Assembly (NCBI GenBank): GCA_029215795.1
Contig: JARDYH010000001.1
Span: forward strand, 230,233,654-230,297,653
Source of the DNA: Anniella stebbinsi
Lineage: Eukaryota > Chordata > Lepidosauria > Squamata > Anniellidae
Reading direction: 5' to 3'
Length of the DNA stretch: 64,000 nt
This document shows positions 43,533 through 54,689 of this stretch, piece by piece. The translations under genes were made by a program, and so were the position numbers. Within the stretch, counting starts at the first letter, position 1. Every line of letters starts with the position of its first letter. The notes beneath the pieces were generated by a model. It was not told the DNA's origin. It ran no database searches and saw nothing but the letters and a program-made list of their open reading frames with translations.

Positions 43533-43660
43533 TGCCAGATCTACACAGGATATGACACTTTGAAAATGGTTTGAAAACTGTATATGGAGTGTGTTCTGGG
43601 CCCCAACAGTTGTCACTACTGTTATAAACCATTTTAAAGCAGTAGTGTAGATCCTGCCCT
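43533..43660 (+). mobile_element. ~125-bp MITE (family F10), copy 2
   Basis: GCCAGATCTACACAGGATATGACAC at the left and AAAGCAGTAGTGTAGATCCTGCC at the right share the inverted terminus (GGATCTACAC / GTGTAGATCC), with GGGCCCCAACAGTTGTCA in the middle. It matches the reverse complement of 54363-54482. The right arm is also shared with the F6 palindromes (TTTAAAGCAGTAGTGTAGAT). Confidence 0.75.
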
Positions 43661-44109
43661 GGTTTAAGACAAAAATAGATCACGAAATGTACTGTATAGG
43701 CTCAAGGATTTACACCTAACTACTAGTATGGTGATTAAAATTGATTTCCCAGCAACCACTGACTAATCTGGAACTTTGCAATGTAATTAGAATGGAAATT
43801 CAATGCCAGAATGTATTAACAGAATACATAAATGCAATAAAGAAGATCCTCCTAACAATGCTATACCGAACACTTTTGAAAAGTGTAATTGCACAGTCTT
43901 GGTATGGAGCAGTCAAGAAATCATGTTCCATGCTGTTTCATCAGTATTTAAATTTTAAAAACATAAAAGGTCTAGCCAAAGTCAAACATTTAAAAGTCTC
44001 ATTGATTTCATTGAGGGAACTGAGCATATGTTTAAATCCTGCCCGCTGAAATCAATAGGTCTTTAAAATGTTTGACTTTGGCGATGCTTGGCTTTTTGAA
44101 ATAATAATA

Positions 44110-44149
<40 letters not shown>

Positions 44150-45640
44150 CTGAATGAGAAGCATGGAAATGGGGGCAACGCCATACCTATGTGATAGAAA
44201 GGAGGTTTAAAGTCGAATCTGAGGGGGCAACGTGCCCAAACAGATACCTCTCAAAATTTTATACACAGTGCTTAAACATATTTCCTTAAAGTTAATACTG
44301 ATTTCAGTAACATGTACACCCAAATACATATGTTTCAGATTGGGGCATTAATTAAAATTCTAATCTGAGTGCATTTGGTTTGTTTATTTGATTTAGTTGT
44401 AGTCTCTAGAGGCTGCTGAAAATGCAAGCCTTTCTCTTTTTCTCTTTTTAGAACGGAAAACAATAATGGGAAAGCTTTACAAACTGTGTTGTAGAAGTAG
44501 GTCTTATGCAGGTGAAAAGGTTTTTGCCTTTTAATGGCTGTGTGACAGAAATTCAACAAAAGAAGCTTTTCAAGCATGGAGATGCACTGATAGTTCTACC
44601 TGTTGAATTTCTCCCCATAAAAATGTGCAGGAATTCAAGTAGAAAAAGAGGTGGCAGCTGCAGGCACCAAATTTGTTCATTTACGAGTTTATGAGTCATC
44701 TTTCAGTCTGAATAGGGCTCCCAGTTATAGCAAACATTCCTTGACATGGTTCAGTAAAACAATCCAAATAGCTCAAGTAAGTAAGCCAATCAACAAACTC
44801 CAAGGAAGTGGTTTCGGCTGTTTTGACTGGCAGGAACTGAGGTAGAATGCACCAAGTTGCTTCCTCAGTACCCACTTAGTACACTCTGCCAGTTCCAGAA
44901 GCAGTCAGGTCAAGCAACATGGCTGGCAATTGGATTCTGCCATGGACTTTTGTCAGCAAAGAAGGGGAGAAAAGATAGGCAAGGCAGTTTTTTGGGTGGG
45001 CATTTGCCCACCCTTTCACCTTTATGTTCCTGCTTATGAAGAAATGTTAAAAGGTTTGAGAATATTTAGTTGACCCACATGGACCTTTTGAAAAGCTTGC
45101 AGAGCATTTCCAACATGGCGTATTGGTCATCTGCAACAATGGTCCCAAACACTAAGTATGATTCAGTGTGTCATTGCAAATTCCATGGTTGAGGGTTGCA
45201 TACTAGCATGCAACGTTACAAGTTGTGCTCTTGACTAGTATGACTTATTTGCCATATGTGCAACGCTGTGAATCCAACCTCACTGAGAAGAGACCACTAT
45301 AGTTTAGGAAATAAACATGTCAGACGAAAGGTTCTGAATCTTTATGTCTTGGGCCTCTTAACAAGGTTTATCTGTTGGAAGGCTTGGCCAAGCTTATAAC
45401 CGTGTAGTGTGTGTGGCTAGATACCTAATTCTCTTTTGGTGGGCTTCTTAACCCAGCAGTCATTTTAAAGACCACAGAGTGATCTATGAATAGCAGCCCT
45501 CATGATGGCACCTTACTATCAAATCCTGTTTGCATCTGTTTGGGACCATATTCAAGGTAGATGTCATCCAGCCCCTAAAAGTTAGGAAAGGTCAAGGCCC
45601 TGAAAAAAAAAGTGTCATTTTTTTCTCTTCCTATAATAAA
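43661..45640. other. No gene; (ATG)n microsatellite
   Basis: (GAT)n at 44111-44148. TTTAAA-containing inverted pair AAACATTTAAAAG...TTTAAAATGTTTGACTTTGG (43984-44080). No coding region recognised. Confidence 0.4.
44111..44148. repeat. (GAT)n microsatellite
   Basis: About 12 units preceded by a short AAT run. Confidence 0.95.
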
Positions 45641-45932
45641 GTCACATGATCACCACAGCCCACTGTGGCTTATTTAAGCCATGGTGGGTTGGGGTTTGGG
45701 ATGTTGTGGGTATCTGGTTGGGGCTTGAGGTGTGGTGATTTCGTGGTGGCTCAGCTCGTCAGGTGCCAGTCTGTGCTGTAGATCCTCATGCTTGCTGGAC
45801 TCAGCATGTACCAAGTCAGGCAAGTAGGGTGGTCCCTGCTGATCTGCCATTTTGTAGGTAATGGTGTATTGTCCTTTTATGTAAAGGGCCCTTTTACACA
45901 AATGGCTGCTATGAAGAAGCCCGTTTACACAA

Positions 45933-45966
<34 letters not shown>

Positions 45967-46821
45967 TACATTTATATACCACCCCATAGCCGAAGCTCTC
46001 TGGGTGGTTTACAAAAATTAAAAGACTGAACATTAAAAAGACAATATACAAAATTTAAAATCATAAACATAAAACAGCTGACATTTAAAACATTTCAAAC
46101 TGTTAAGTCTGGCCACAATGTCAATCAAAACCTCAACTTGAGCTGTTAAAATGCCTGGGAGAAAAGAAAAGTTTTGACCTGGCGCCGAAAAGATAACAGT
46201 GTTGGTGCCAGGCGGGCCTCATCGGGGAGATTATTCCACATTTGGGGGGCCACCACAGAGAAGGCCCTCTCCCTTGTTGCCATCCTCCGAGCTTCCCTTG
46301 GAGTAGGCACCTGAAGGAGGACCTTTGATGTTGAGCATAGTGTACGGGTAGGTTCATGTTGGGAAAGGCGTTCCATCAGGTATTGTGGTCCCAAACCGTG
46401 TAACCCAAACCCAAACACATTTAAATGGTTTAAGTAGGGTCTCTTTATGGCAGCCATTTGTGCAAAAGTGACTTTTATGTAAAAGGTAACATTTTCTGCA
46501 AAATGGAGGTTCAGTGGAGCAGTGGCATGGGCAGGGGTGAGTTTGGTCAGTCTCAGTTGTGGTGTGGGCAGGTGGACAGCCATTTTGAATATCCAACCCC
46601 CAATGAGCGTCTGCCATGGTTTGTTGTTTAACCTGAACAGAGGTTGTTTGAGTGTTAAGCAACCCTTAAATAACCCTATAACAGTCCAGAGCTTATCTGA
46701 AGGTTGTTTAACCCTCAAACAATCCCTGCCACCCAGCTGGGCCTTGAACGGGCAATGTGGACGCCATGGCTTGTCATGGCTTAAATAAGCCATGGCGAGC
46801 TGTGGCAAGCATGCGAACCAG
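45641..46821. mobile_element. CTGGTTCGCA fold-back element (family F9), copy 2, split by L2
   Basis: The right end GCATGCGAACCAG matches copy 1 (16142-16472). The left end is degraded. Mirror-image segments are visible: TGGCTTATTTAAGCCATGG (45665-45684) against CATGGCTTAAATAAGCCATGG (46773-46793), and CTTTTATGTAAAGGGCCC...CACAAATGGCTGCTATGAAG (45872-45916) against GGCAGCCATTTGTGC...ATGTAAAAGG (46447-46487). The L2 at 45938-46435 occupies the loop. Confidence 0.65.
45938..46435 (-). pseudogene. L2-clade LINE C-terminus and 3' end
   Basis: Minus strand. (TTA)n tail (45938-45965), terminal CACCCAGAGAGCTTCGGCTATGG, then a coding remnant 46146-46400 reading MERLSQHEPTRTL, LLQVPTPREARRM, RERAFSVVAPQMWNNLPDEA and LLSFRRQVKTFLFSQAF. 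Close to 55063-55930. 5'-truncated to about 500 bp and lying inside the F9 fold-back element. Confidence 0.82.
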
Positions 46822-47065
46822 GTCAGTGTCACTAATTGGGAGACATTAACAGTGGTGAACTTTTCAAGAAGGAGTAAAAAAAAATTAAGAGTACATCAAG
46901 AAAAACATAGTTCAAATATATTATCTAACCATTCTTCCTAACATTTTCTTTACTGGTGATAGCCCTGCTATAAATGTTCAATTAAATATGTTTCTTTTCA
47001 TATATGACAGCAGATATAGGTAATTTTCAACAATAAATTTGCAATGTCTACTATTGCAAGTGTTT

Positions 47066-47690
47066 GTTTCAAAGAATCATAGAATAGCAGAATTGAAAGG
47101 GGCCCATAAGGCCATCGAGTCCAACCCCCTGCTCAATGCAGGAATCCACCTCAAAGCATACCTGACAGATGGCTGTCCAGCTGCCTCTTGAATGCCTCCA
47201 GTGTGAGAGAGTCTACTACCTCCCCAGGTAATTGGTTCCATTGTCCTACTGCTCATGTCCAGCCGGAATCTGGCTTCTTGTAATTTGAGCCCATTATCCT
47301 GTGTCCTGCATTCTGGGATGATCGAGAAGAGATTCTTTCAAGTACTTGAAGAGTGCTATCATGTCGCCCCTCAATCTTCTCTTCTCCAGGCTAAACATGC
47401 CTAGTTCTTTCAAGCTCTCCTCATAGGGCTTTGTTTCCAGACCCCTAATCATCCTCGTTACCCTTCTCTGAACCCCCTCCAGCTTGTTTGCATCCTTCTT
47501 GAAGTGTGGTGCCCAGAATTGGACACAATACTCAAGATGAGGCCTAACCAGTGTCGAACAGAGGGGAACCAGTACCTCGCGCGATTTAGAAGCTATACTG
47601 CTATTAATGCATCCCAAAATAGCATTTGCTTTTTTTGCAGCCACGTCACACTGTTGGCTCATATCCAGCTTGCTATCTGAATATGAACCA
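47066..47690 (-). pseudogene. CR1 LINE, RT C-terminus and 3' end
   Basis: On the minus strand the element ends with GCTATTCTATGATTCTTTG, the classic ATTCTATG-type CR1 tail. The frame 47662-47294 (122 codons) reads [59 protein letters not shown], the C-terminal signature of CR1 ORF2, then stops. The 5' part is truncated near 47690, and a shift near 47340 ends the frame early. The TSD is not clear. Confidence 0.88.
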
Positions 47691-48904
47691 ACAGTGAATA
47701 TGAGCCAACTTGTGTTGACTCATATGCACTTGTTTTTAAAAAGTGGGAAAAAATTAAGACTTTGCTTCACATGGTTTGGTGACTACATTGAACAAAATAT
47801 AAAACCATGAACCTTTGTCATGGAGAGAGAAGCTAGTGTTCAGATTAGCAGGGAAAGGGAAATTTCCCATGTGATCTCATGCTCTGCCTTCTGCTTTGAG
47901 ACAACACAATGGTGGGCAATTGCAGGTTTGTGCATTGTTGTCATAGAGACTGTAATTTGGTTCTCTAAAGAAGCACATAGTGTGTGTGGTATTAAGAACA
48001 TTGTGCAAGAATTGCCTGAGTTCATTCAAGAGGAAATGCGCCAACTTGAAAGACACTGGTGGTTTCAGCTGCACATGGTATTATTAGAACTCCAAAATAA
48101 ACTGAAAATAAGGACAGGGTAGCATTAAAATTAAGCTGAATAAATTTCAGCGGGATTTGCTGGCATGTCATGGGAGCAATCCAGAGAGAAGGGGAGCTGT
48201 GTGCTTTAGACTTGCAGTTCCAGTCGGAGGGCTAAAACATACATTACTTTAAATCTGTATCTCACAGATATAATGTTTGTTTATTTTTTACTCTAGAGTA
48301 GGCAACCCTGATATGGATTGAAATTTAGCTCAAGACCCCACGCTACTCTAGAGTAAAATAGAAACAAAAAAATGGAGCTGCTAGATATAGATTGAAAGAA
48401 ATGTCTCTTTTGGCCCTTATTTAGTTGGAAGTCAATTCCATTGAAGTAAACAGGACTGATTTGCAGGGGATGTCTTCATGGTGCTGGGTTGGTGCCGCCT
48501 CCCTCTGAAATCCTGCGCTTTCTCTCTCCTAAGGTGGTGTCAGGTAATCCTGATGCTGAGGAGTGAGTGCAGGGTTTCTGGGTGGTCATCCGGGTACCGA
48601 AGCCACCCCTGCCCTCTTCCTAGTGGAAGGCAACCAATCGCCGGTCACCTTCCAACAGGCACCATCCCCAAAATGACACAGGATTGTCCCCGGAGAAATG
48701 GCAGACAGCAGAAGTGCAGTACTGATGTCGCTCTGATTGAAAAAGTTGGGACAAATCCCTGACCTTTTAAATCCGCGCTTTGTGGGAAAGCCCCATGGTG
48801 GCTGCAAGGCTGTTCTTACATTGTCTAACTGATGCAGCACAGATTTGCAGCCAATATGGGGCTTTCCCTGCATATAGATGGATGGGATCCAGAGAACTCC
48901 AGAC
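47691..48904. other. No gene; one unclassified repeat-like stretch
   Basis: An inverted pair TTTACTCTAGAGTAGG / CTACTCTAGAGTAAA lies at 48287-48358. The GC-richer stretch 48470-48870 looks like an interspersed repeat but could not be classified. Confidence 0.35.
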
Positions 48905-49085
48905 AAAGGAAGGGCTGTAACTCAGTGGTTGAGTATGTTCTCTGAATGTAAAAAGTCCTGGGTTCAATTCCTGGCATCTCCATGAAGGACTGGAAAAGGC
49001 TGTTTTATGAGTCCCTGGAGAGAAGCTTTTAGTCTGCCAGACAGTGACATCTAGTACATCTCACCATAGTGCAGATGGCTATAAC
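48905..49085 (+). mobile_element. tRNA-derived SINE
   Basis: Pol III internal promoter elements are visible: an A box in GGGCTGTAACTCAGTGGTTGAG (48912-48933) and a B box GGTTCAATTCC (48961-48971), followed by a CATCTCC body and CCCTGGAGAGAAGC...CAGTCTGCCAGACAGTG. The head resembles a tRNA but carries a long unpaired insert, so it is not a functional tRNA gene. The type is common in squamates. Confidence 0.75.
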
Positions 49086-50234
49086 CAGGTGACCGGTGTG
49101 TGTTGCTCACTCTGCTGTCCAGGTGTTGCTGAGCATCTTCAAGGCCCAGCTCTTCCTTCTGATGGTTCCTTCTGTTCCTTCTACTGGACTAGGGCCCTTT
49201 CTACACCTAAGGGTGCAGAGCGAGGGCCTGGGGATGATCCTGGACTTACCAGCTTCCGAGATTGTCCCTCTCTTTCCAGACAGGAAGTGTGATGTCCTGG
49301 CTTCCTCCTGGGACGTTGCGCCATTGCACCCGCCATTTTTGGGGGTTACTTTAAAGGCACAGGAGGGAGCGTTGCGCAGCAGAACGGGTAGGGAACCCGC
49401 GCGTGCCCCCCCTGCCATCCTAGGGTTGGTGGAATTTCTGCCCCCCCATGGGCATTTGAAGAGCTCAAGAGTGGGCCTGGAAGAGCCTGGATACAGGCAT
49501 GGACCTTTTTAGCTCATATGTAAGACCTTCAGGGAGGGATGGCGGAGGGGCAATTATCTCATGCCTCACCCAAAGAAGGGATTGAATCAACTGCAATTGA
49601 AATGAGAAAGAAGTGGAGCCTCAAATGAACCTTTAGCCACTCAGACTTTTAAAAAGGTCCTGGTCATGCAGGGCAATCTTAAGCATGTTTACTCAAAAGT
49701 AAGTCCCTGTAAGTAACTTCAGTAGAGCTTACTCCCTAGCAAGGGGGCCTAGCATTGCATCCCCAGCCATTGTAGTTAGGATTGGAGTATACACTGTTGA
49801 AATCCATGGGACAAGCACGTCTAACTTTCCCTGGTTTGTGACTATTGGGTTGGATCTAGAGAACCATGAGGGAAGTTCCATTCATGCCACAGGGCTTCCC
49901 TTGCATGCCTCCCACTGCAGCCCTCAGCGCTTCTCTTGAGGGTCAGGAACCTGTGAGAAGAGCCTTCCCCAGCCTGGTGCCCTCCAGAAGTTTTGGACGA
50001 CAAGTCCCGACCACTGGCTATTCTCATTCAATTGCATAGAAAAGAAATTCAGAGAAGGAGAACATTTCTGAGAAATTCTCTTGGGCTGTGTTCAGAGTTC
50101 TTGTGTGTACCTTACTCATCTTACTTACAAGGTGGCTGAGAATATGAATGAGTCTTTCATTGCATTATAGTCTCTTTGGCAGCCTGTAGACTCCTCAGCT
50201 TCCCTCACTTCCCCTACAATGCCCTGGAACAATA

Positions 50235-50560
50235 CTAGGGCCTTGTCTACATGATGGATTTTTCCCTGGGTCATCCTGGGTTGTCCCTGTGCATCCAAAT
50301 GAGGCACAGGGGATCCCGGGAGCAGGCAGGGACAGCCCCTCCATTTTTACAGTATAACTGGTTTCCCAGTTATCCCGATTTCCCCCGAGGTCCTGGGATC
50401 ATCCCGAGGACTGCAGCCGGTGTGGGTGCCCATCCCAGCTTCTTCCCTCCTACCCGTGAGTAGCGGGGTTCAGCAAAGAGGAAAGGAGCCGGTCCAGGGG
50501 GAGTCCAGGGACATCGGGGGGGGGGGAGCAAGGTTGAGCCTTTAAAAAAAAAAGTTACTG
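50235..50560 (+). mobile_element. Left end of an AGGGCCTTGTCTACA hAT-like element
   Basis: TAGGGCCTTGTCTACATGATGG followed by a GGGTCATCCTGGGTTGTCCC / CCCCGAGGTCCTGGGATCATCCCGAGG body rich in CCCGGG-like words. Terminus related to but distinct from the outer F5 ends. No right end identified. Confidence 0.5.
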
Positions 50561-50663
50561 TTTGGTGGAGCTCAATTGCACTCCAAGCTCCTGTTGCTCT
50601 TTTTTTAAAAAGGCACCCGTGATGTCCCTGTTTGTTTCCGGGACATCACGCTGGTGTTTGTAC

Positions 50664-51442
50664 TAGGGGTGTGCACGGACCCCCCGGATCGGATCGGGAC
50701 CCGGATCGGGACCTCCAATTTTGTCACGGATCGGATCGGACAAAATCGGAAGCCCCCCGGACTGGATCGAGTCCGATCCCGATCCAAAAATCGAAAAATT
50801 TTGGATCGGCCGCCATTTCCCCCCCCCCCCCATATACTTGCATTGCAATGCAAGTCTATGAGGAAAAAATGGCAGCGGGTGGTTGAGGGGGGCCTAACTC
50901 CCTCCCCCCCGGGCCATCCGCTGTGGACGGCCCCGGCAGGTAAGCCCCCTCCCCCGCGCTCCCTACCCCCCCTGGGGCCGTCCGCTTCCATCCGCTGGCG
51001 CCCACCTTTTAGGGATGCCCGCTCCCGTCTGGCGCCGGCGGCTACTGCCAGCGGGCTTTGCGGCCTGCTCTAGAGTAGCGCGCCGGGTGATGTCATCACC
51101 CGGCGCGCCACCCTGGAGCAGGCCGCGAAGCCTGCTGGTAGTAGCCGCCGGCGCCGGACAGGAGCGGGCGTCCCTAAAAGGTAAGCGCCCCCTCCTCCCC
51201 TCCGCGCGCCCCCCCCGCTGTCCACTTTAATCCACGGGCGCCCGCTGGCACCCACCAATAGAAGCAGCGGTGGGCGCCAGCGGGCACCCACCGATCCGCC
51301 CGAACTGGACCGGAGCCTTTTCGGATCAGTTCGGATTGGATCGGCCGATCCAGCTGTCGGATTGGAAATCGGATAATTTATCCGATTTCCCTCTGGATCG
51401 GATCCAGATCGTGGATCGGATCCAATCCAGTGCACATCCCTA
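50664..51442. mobile_element. hAT-type element (family F4) with exact TSD
   Basis: 779 bp with ends TAGGGGTGTGCACGGACC and CCAGTGCACATCCCTA and identical 8-bp flanks GTTTGTAC (50656-50663, 51443-51450). Subterminal regions consist of repeated GGATCGGATCGG-like words in both arms. The middle (50985-51180) is a GC-rich palindrome centred on GGGTGATGTCATCACCC. It is nested in the right arm of F5. Proline-rich open frames here are compositional. Confidence 0.92.
50990..51180. repeat. Palindromic GC-rich module in F4
   Basis: The left arm TTTTAGGGATGCCCGCTCC...GCGCCGG mirrors the right arm CCGGCGCCGG...GGGCGTCCCTAAAAGG, with centre TAGCGCGCCGGGTGATGTCATCACCCGGCGCGC (split: 51076-51092 and 51093-51108). 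Similar in design and centre sequence to the modules of family F2 at 16780 and 17212. Confidence 0.8.
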
Positions 51443-51532
51443 GTTTGTACACTGGGGGACAGTCTCGGAAGCAGGTAAGTCTGGATCGTCCCCCCTCCCT
51501 ACCTCTACACCCTTAGGTGTAGAAAGGGCCTG

Positions 51533-52619
51533 GGTATGGGGCATTGTGGAGGATGCAAAATGGGGGCCAAGCTGCCAATGCAGTTGCTGCTCGCATTAGC
51601 AGTGCAACATACCCCCCCCCAAAACCTTAGGAAAAGAAAAGTAAGCTGTGTTACAACCCCTGCTAATGGTGAGCCCTACCTGTGAGAATGTCGTATTTAC
51701 GACTCTTAGTATAGGAAGCCTGCCAACTCCCTTATCTAAGAATGTCTGGGAAAAATGCCAGGCCTTTAACGGGTTAAAGGGTTTATTTGCAATTCCAAAA
51801 TCCAATTACCAATAGCCAAGGTCACACCAAAAGTTCAGTCCGTCCGAATGTCAAGCCGAGGGTCAAACCAAGTATTAGAGCAGTCCAAAGTCCAGAGCCA
51901 AAATAGTCAAGCCGGTTGTTCAGTCCACAGGTTCCGATTCAGGAGTATGCCGGGTGTCAAGAGCCGAAGACGACGGTTGTTCTCAACGGATCTTAGCTTC
52001 TGACTTCTTTCTCCTTTATAGTTGCTTGAGCCTGTTCACAGCTGCGTGCAATCTCTTCGTTATCTTACGTAAGGCTTGCATCAGCTGTGCTCTGTTTTCT
52101 CAGTCTCATGCTTCGCCTTGTGGGCTTAGCTTTCTCTGCCCGTTTGAGCTGCCGCCTTTGCTGGGGAGTCACTGGACAAACTCCTTCAGGCCCCGAGTCT
52201 TCCTCATTAGAAACGGGGTGGGAGAGGGTGGCTTTCCTGGGGCTCTTCAGAGGAATCTCCCTGCTGTTCCTCCTCCTCCGGTAAGTCCTGGGGAATGGGT
52301 AAAGCTGCAGTCTCTGCCACTTCTTCCTCCTCAGAGGAAGATTCTTCAGACTGCCTCATGACATTGAAACTCTTAGAAAATTTCTCCTCCCCCTGAAGAA
52401 ATTTGGTGAAATTTTCCCCCTAATTTCTCTGCCAGCAAATAGGGTAGAGAATTTTAAGAGGCCATTTGTGCACAGTTCTAGAATTACTATTGCACCAAAT
52501 ATAATTACATTTAAGGAAGATTCTGACTTAGAGCTATTCAGTCATAATCCTACAGATTGTAGCTTTAAAGGAAATGGCCTTTTATGGCTGCTGTAGTTTT
52601 GTGACATTAAGATCTACGA
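51533..52619. other. No gene recognised
   Basis: A plus frame of 135 codons at 51954-52361 (Cys/Leu/Pro-rich) shows no family motif. The stretch 51770-51960 has several AGTCCA/AGTCCG/AGCCGA words typical of decayed repeat DNA. Confidence 0.35.
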
Positions 52620-52874
52620 AATGACAGAGCCCTCATCTTTGTTTAAAATGGCAGCTCTCATCAAGGATGGACAGCTGCCAGACGGGTCAGGTAAGTGCTG
52701 CAGGCGGGTAGGGCCAGCGGCTCACCATCATCCTGAGTCAGGCCGACGTGGTCTGAAGTGCTTCAGACTGTCTCGGCCCGATCCAGTCCGAATCTGGATT
52801 CAGACCAAAGCAGGCCGAATTGGCTCGCTTCAGTTCAGATTCGGGGTTTGAGCCCGATGTGATGCACAGCCCTA
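52620..52874. mobile_element. Right part of a hAT-like element ending GATGCACAGCCCTA
   Basis: The end GTGATGCACAGCCCTA is the inverted form of a TAGGGCTGTGCAT terminus, related to the F4 terminus TAGGGGTGTGCAC. Subterminal TCAGATTCGGGG / CCGAATCTGGATTCAGACC words parallel the GGATCGG arrays of F4. The left end is absent. Confidence 0.5.
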
Positions 52875-52977
52875 GTACTTTGCCTCATTGGCTTCCCAGC
52901 CAAGCACGTACACTAAATGTCTGAACCAGCAGTTCCTCTTGCATTGAGCAGTATTACTATTGCAACAATTATCATTC

Positions 52978-53000
52978 ATATATATATATATATATATATA
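52978..53000. repeat. (TA)n microsatellite
   Basis: About 11 TA units. Confidence 0.9.
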
Positions 53001-53075
53001 TCCACTAGCATCAAGGCTGCTGTATAGGGAGGATGGGAGCAGTCTTCTTCCCCATTTTCATGCTACATAACATTA

Positions 53076-53310
53076 CAGAGTTGTATAATAGTTAAAATTT
53101 TGGACTGGGACTCGGGAGATCTGGGTTCTAGTCCCGACTCATCCATGAAGCTCACTGGGTGACTTTGGCCCAGTCATTGACTTTCAGCCTAACCTATCTC
53201 ACAGGGTTATTGTGAGGATAAAATGGAGACAAGGAGGATCATGTGACCCCCCTTGTGGTCCTTGGGGCAGAGGGGGACATGGGATATAAATGTAGTAATA
53301 AAGAAAATAA
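53076..53310 (+). mobile_element. tRNA-derived SINE, diverged
   Basis: Aligns with 56835-57070: TTGGACTGGGACTCGGGAGATCTGGG, B box GGTTCTAGTCC (53123-53133), CATGAAGCTCACTGGGTGAC, CTATCTCACAGGGTTATTGTGAGGATAAAATGGAG, and 3' end GGGATATAAATG plus AATAAAG. The A-box region is eroded. Confidence 0.8.
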
Positions 53311-54362
53311 AAGAAATGACTTCATTGCAAGAGAAGAAATTGCTTCTGCTTGTGCAGGGTGGCCCCTCAAATTCTGAGTACTCACAGCTCTTGCTGCAGC
53401 CCTATGGGCCTCATCTGGTGTTCTAAAGCAGCTTTCCTCAACCTGGTGCCATCTAGATGTTTTGGACTACACCTTCTATCAGGCCCAAAGAAATGTGGGA
53501 GAAATTTTCAGCACAGCCCTAAGTAATTCTGCTCAGTATGAGAGGAGCCACAACAGGTTCAGACAATTAGTGTGTAAATTATGAGTGGAAACCTAATGCA
53601 GAGTGGTCATGAACTTGCTACTCCAGCTTTGACCTCTCTTTAACCTAGACTGAGTTGTTTACATCTGAGAATTTTGGACATTCGGTCATTTCCATGCGTG
53701 TATCGATGTTGGAGCTCATCATTTTGTAGGCCGAGGGCTTATCTCCACCTGATGCAAATACACCCGCGTAGCTAGCAGCCTGTTTGTTGCTGCATAAATT
53801 CATGTGCCGAGTCACAAAGCTAACAACAGAGGCGAGCGGGAGGTGGGGGCAAGGAAGAGACAGAAGTCTGAGCAAAAAGGGGAAAGGGATGGTAAGATAG
53901 ATAGTTACAAGAAAGCTCTTCCAGATGGCAGGAGCTACAAAGCAGAGAACACAAAGGGTTTGGTAATTACACCCTTATTGCAGGGGAGAAAAAATATTCA
54001 GAAAGATGGAAGAGCATTGGATTTGCTAGGCACAGCTGTACTGCAAAAACGAGTGCTATAATTGAGCTTGTGACCGACAACGGAAAGCTTTGTTTTGCTC
54101 AAGAACCTACCGAGAGTACAGAAAGCCAGACTGAGACTCTTGGCATATTTATCTGGCACTACACGGATTGCTTCCTGCTGTGGAAACTCAACTGAAAGCC
54201 TCCATTGATTAGCTTGCTTTTAGGAATAGATAGATGGCTAGCAAATGTGGTAAATAAGATCCATTTGATTCCCTGATGTTCTGCTTGGTAGTCCTCCTCA
54301 CATAGTGTGTTAGTGATGGAGATCGAAAACAACAAGCTAGTAAGCAACAAACAGCCAGTCCT
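53311..54362. other. No gene recognised
   Basis: Nothing supported in either strand. Confidence 0.35.
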
Positions 54363-54482
54363 GAGCAGGATCTACACTACTGCTTTAAAACAGTTTATAG
54401 CAGTACTGACAACTTTTGGGGCCCAGGACACACTCCGTATACAGTTTTCAAAATGTTTTCACAGTGTTATGTCCTGCTTGGT
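54363..54482 (-). mobile_element. ~125-bp MITE (family F10), copy 3
   Basis: Inverse orientation to 43533-43660: AGGATCTACACTACTGCTTTAAAACAG...GACAACTTTTGGGGCCCAGGACACACTCC...GTTATGTCCTGCTTGG. Confidence 0.75.
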
Positions 54483-54689
54483 GTAAAATTGAGTAAAATA
54501 ATCAGCACTTTTATCATGATGGCTGCTTATTGCATAAGGTCATGTTAATTTTAGGAAGACTCAGTGCAGCTGAAGCATTTACCATGTAGAAACACATGGG
54601 CAGATACTTTGGAAAAGATTCTACATAACAGAGAGCAGCAGAAGAGATAGGGAGAATCCAGGTGATGGAATGGGCCACAAAGGCTAGAT

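Larger units (their letters stand above)
49190..51532. mobile_element. Large hAT-like element (family F5) carrying nested elements
   Basis: Ends TAGGGCCCTTTCTACACCTAAGGG and CCCTTAGGTGTAGAAAGGGCC are inverted. The mirror extends inward through CTTACCAGCTTCCGAGATTGTCCC (49246-49269) against the complement of 51456-51481, and through a GTGATGTCC segment (49288-49296 versus 50640-50650). It encloses another AGGGCCTTGTCTACA terminus at 50235 and the complete F4 element 50664-51442. No TSD is visible at the outer ends. No transposase frame was found. Confidence 0.65.

Noticed and set aside
46354..46832. Minus frame 46146-46832 (228 codons) as one protein
   Set aside because: Only its last ~85 codons are L2; the rest is accidental read-through into the F9 fold-back element.
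48905..48975. Possible tRNA gene
   Set aside because: A and B boxes are present but the cloverleaf cannot be completed and a SINE body follows.
50605..51435. Open frames of 120-139 codons
   Set aside because: Produced by GGATCGG arrays and the GC-rich palindrome of the F4 element; no family motif.
51954..52361. 135-codon plus frame as a host exon
   Set aside because: No motif, no convincing splice sites at both ends, and it lies among decayed repeat DNA.
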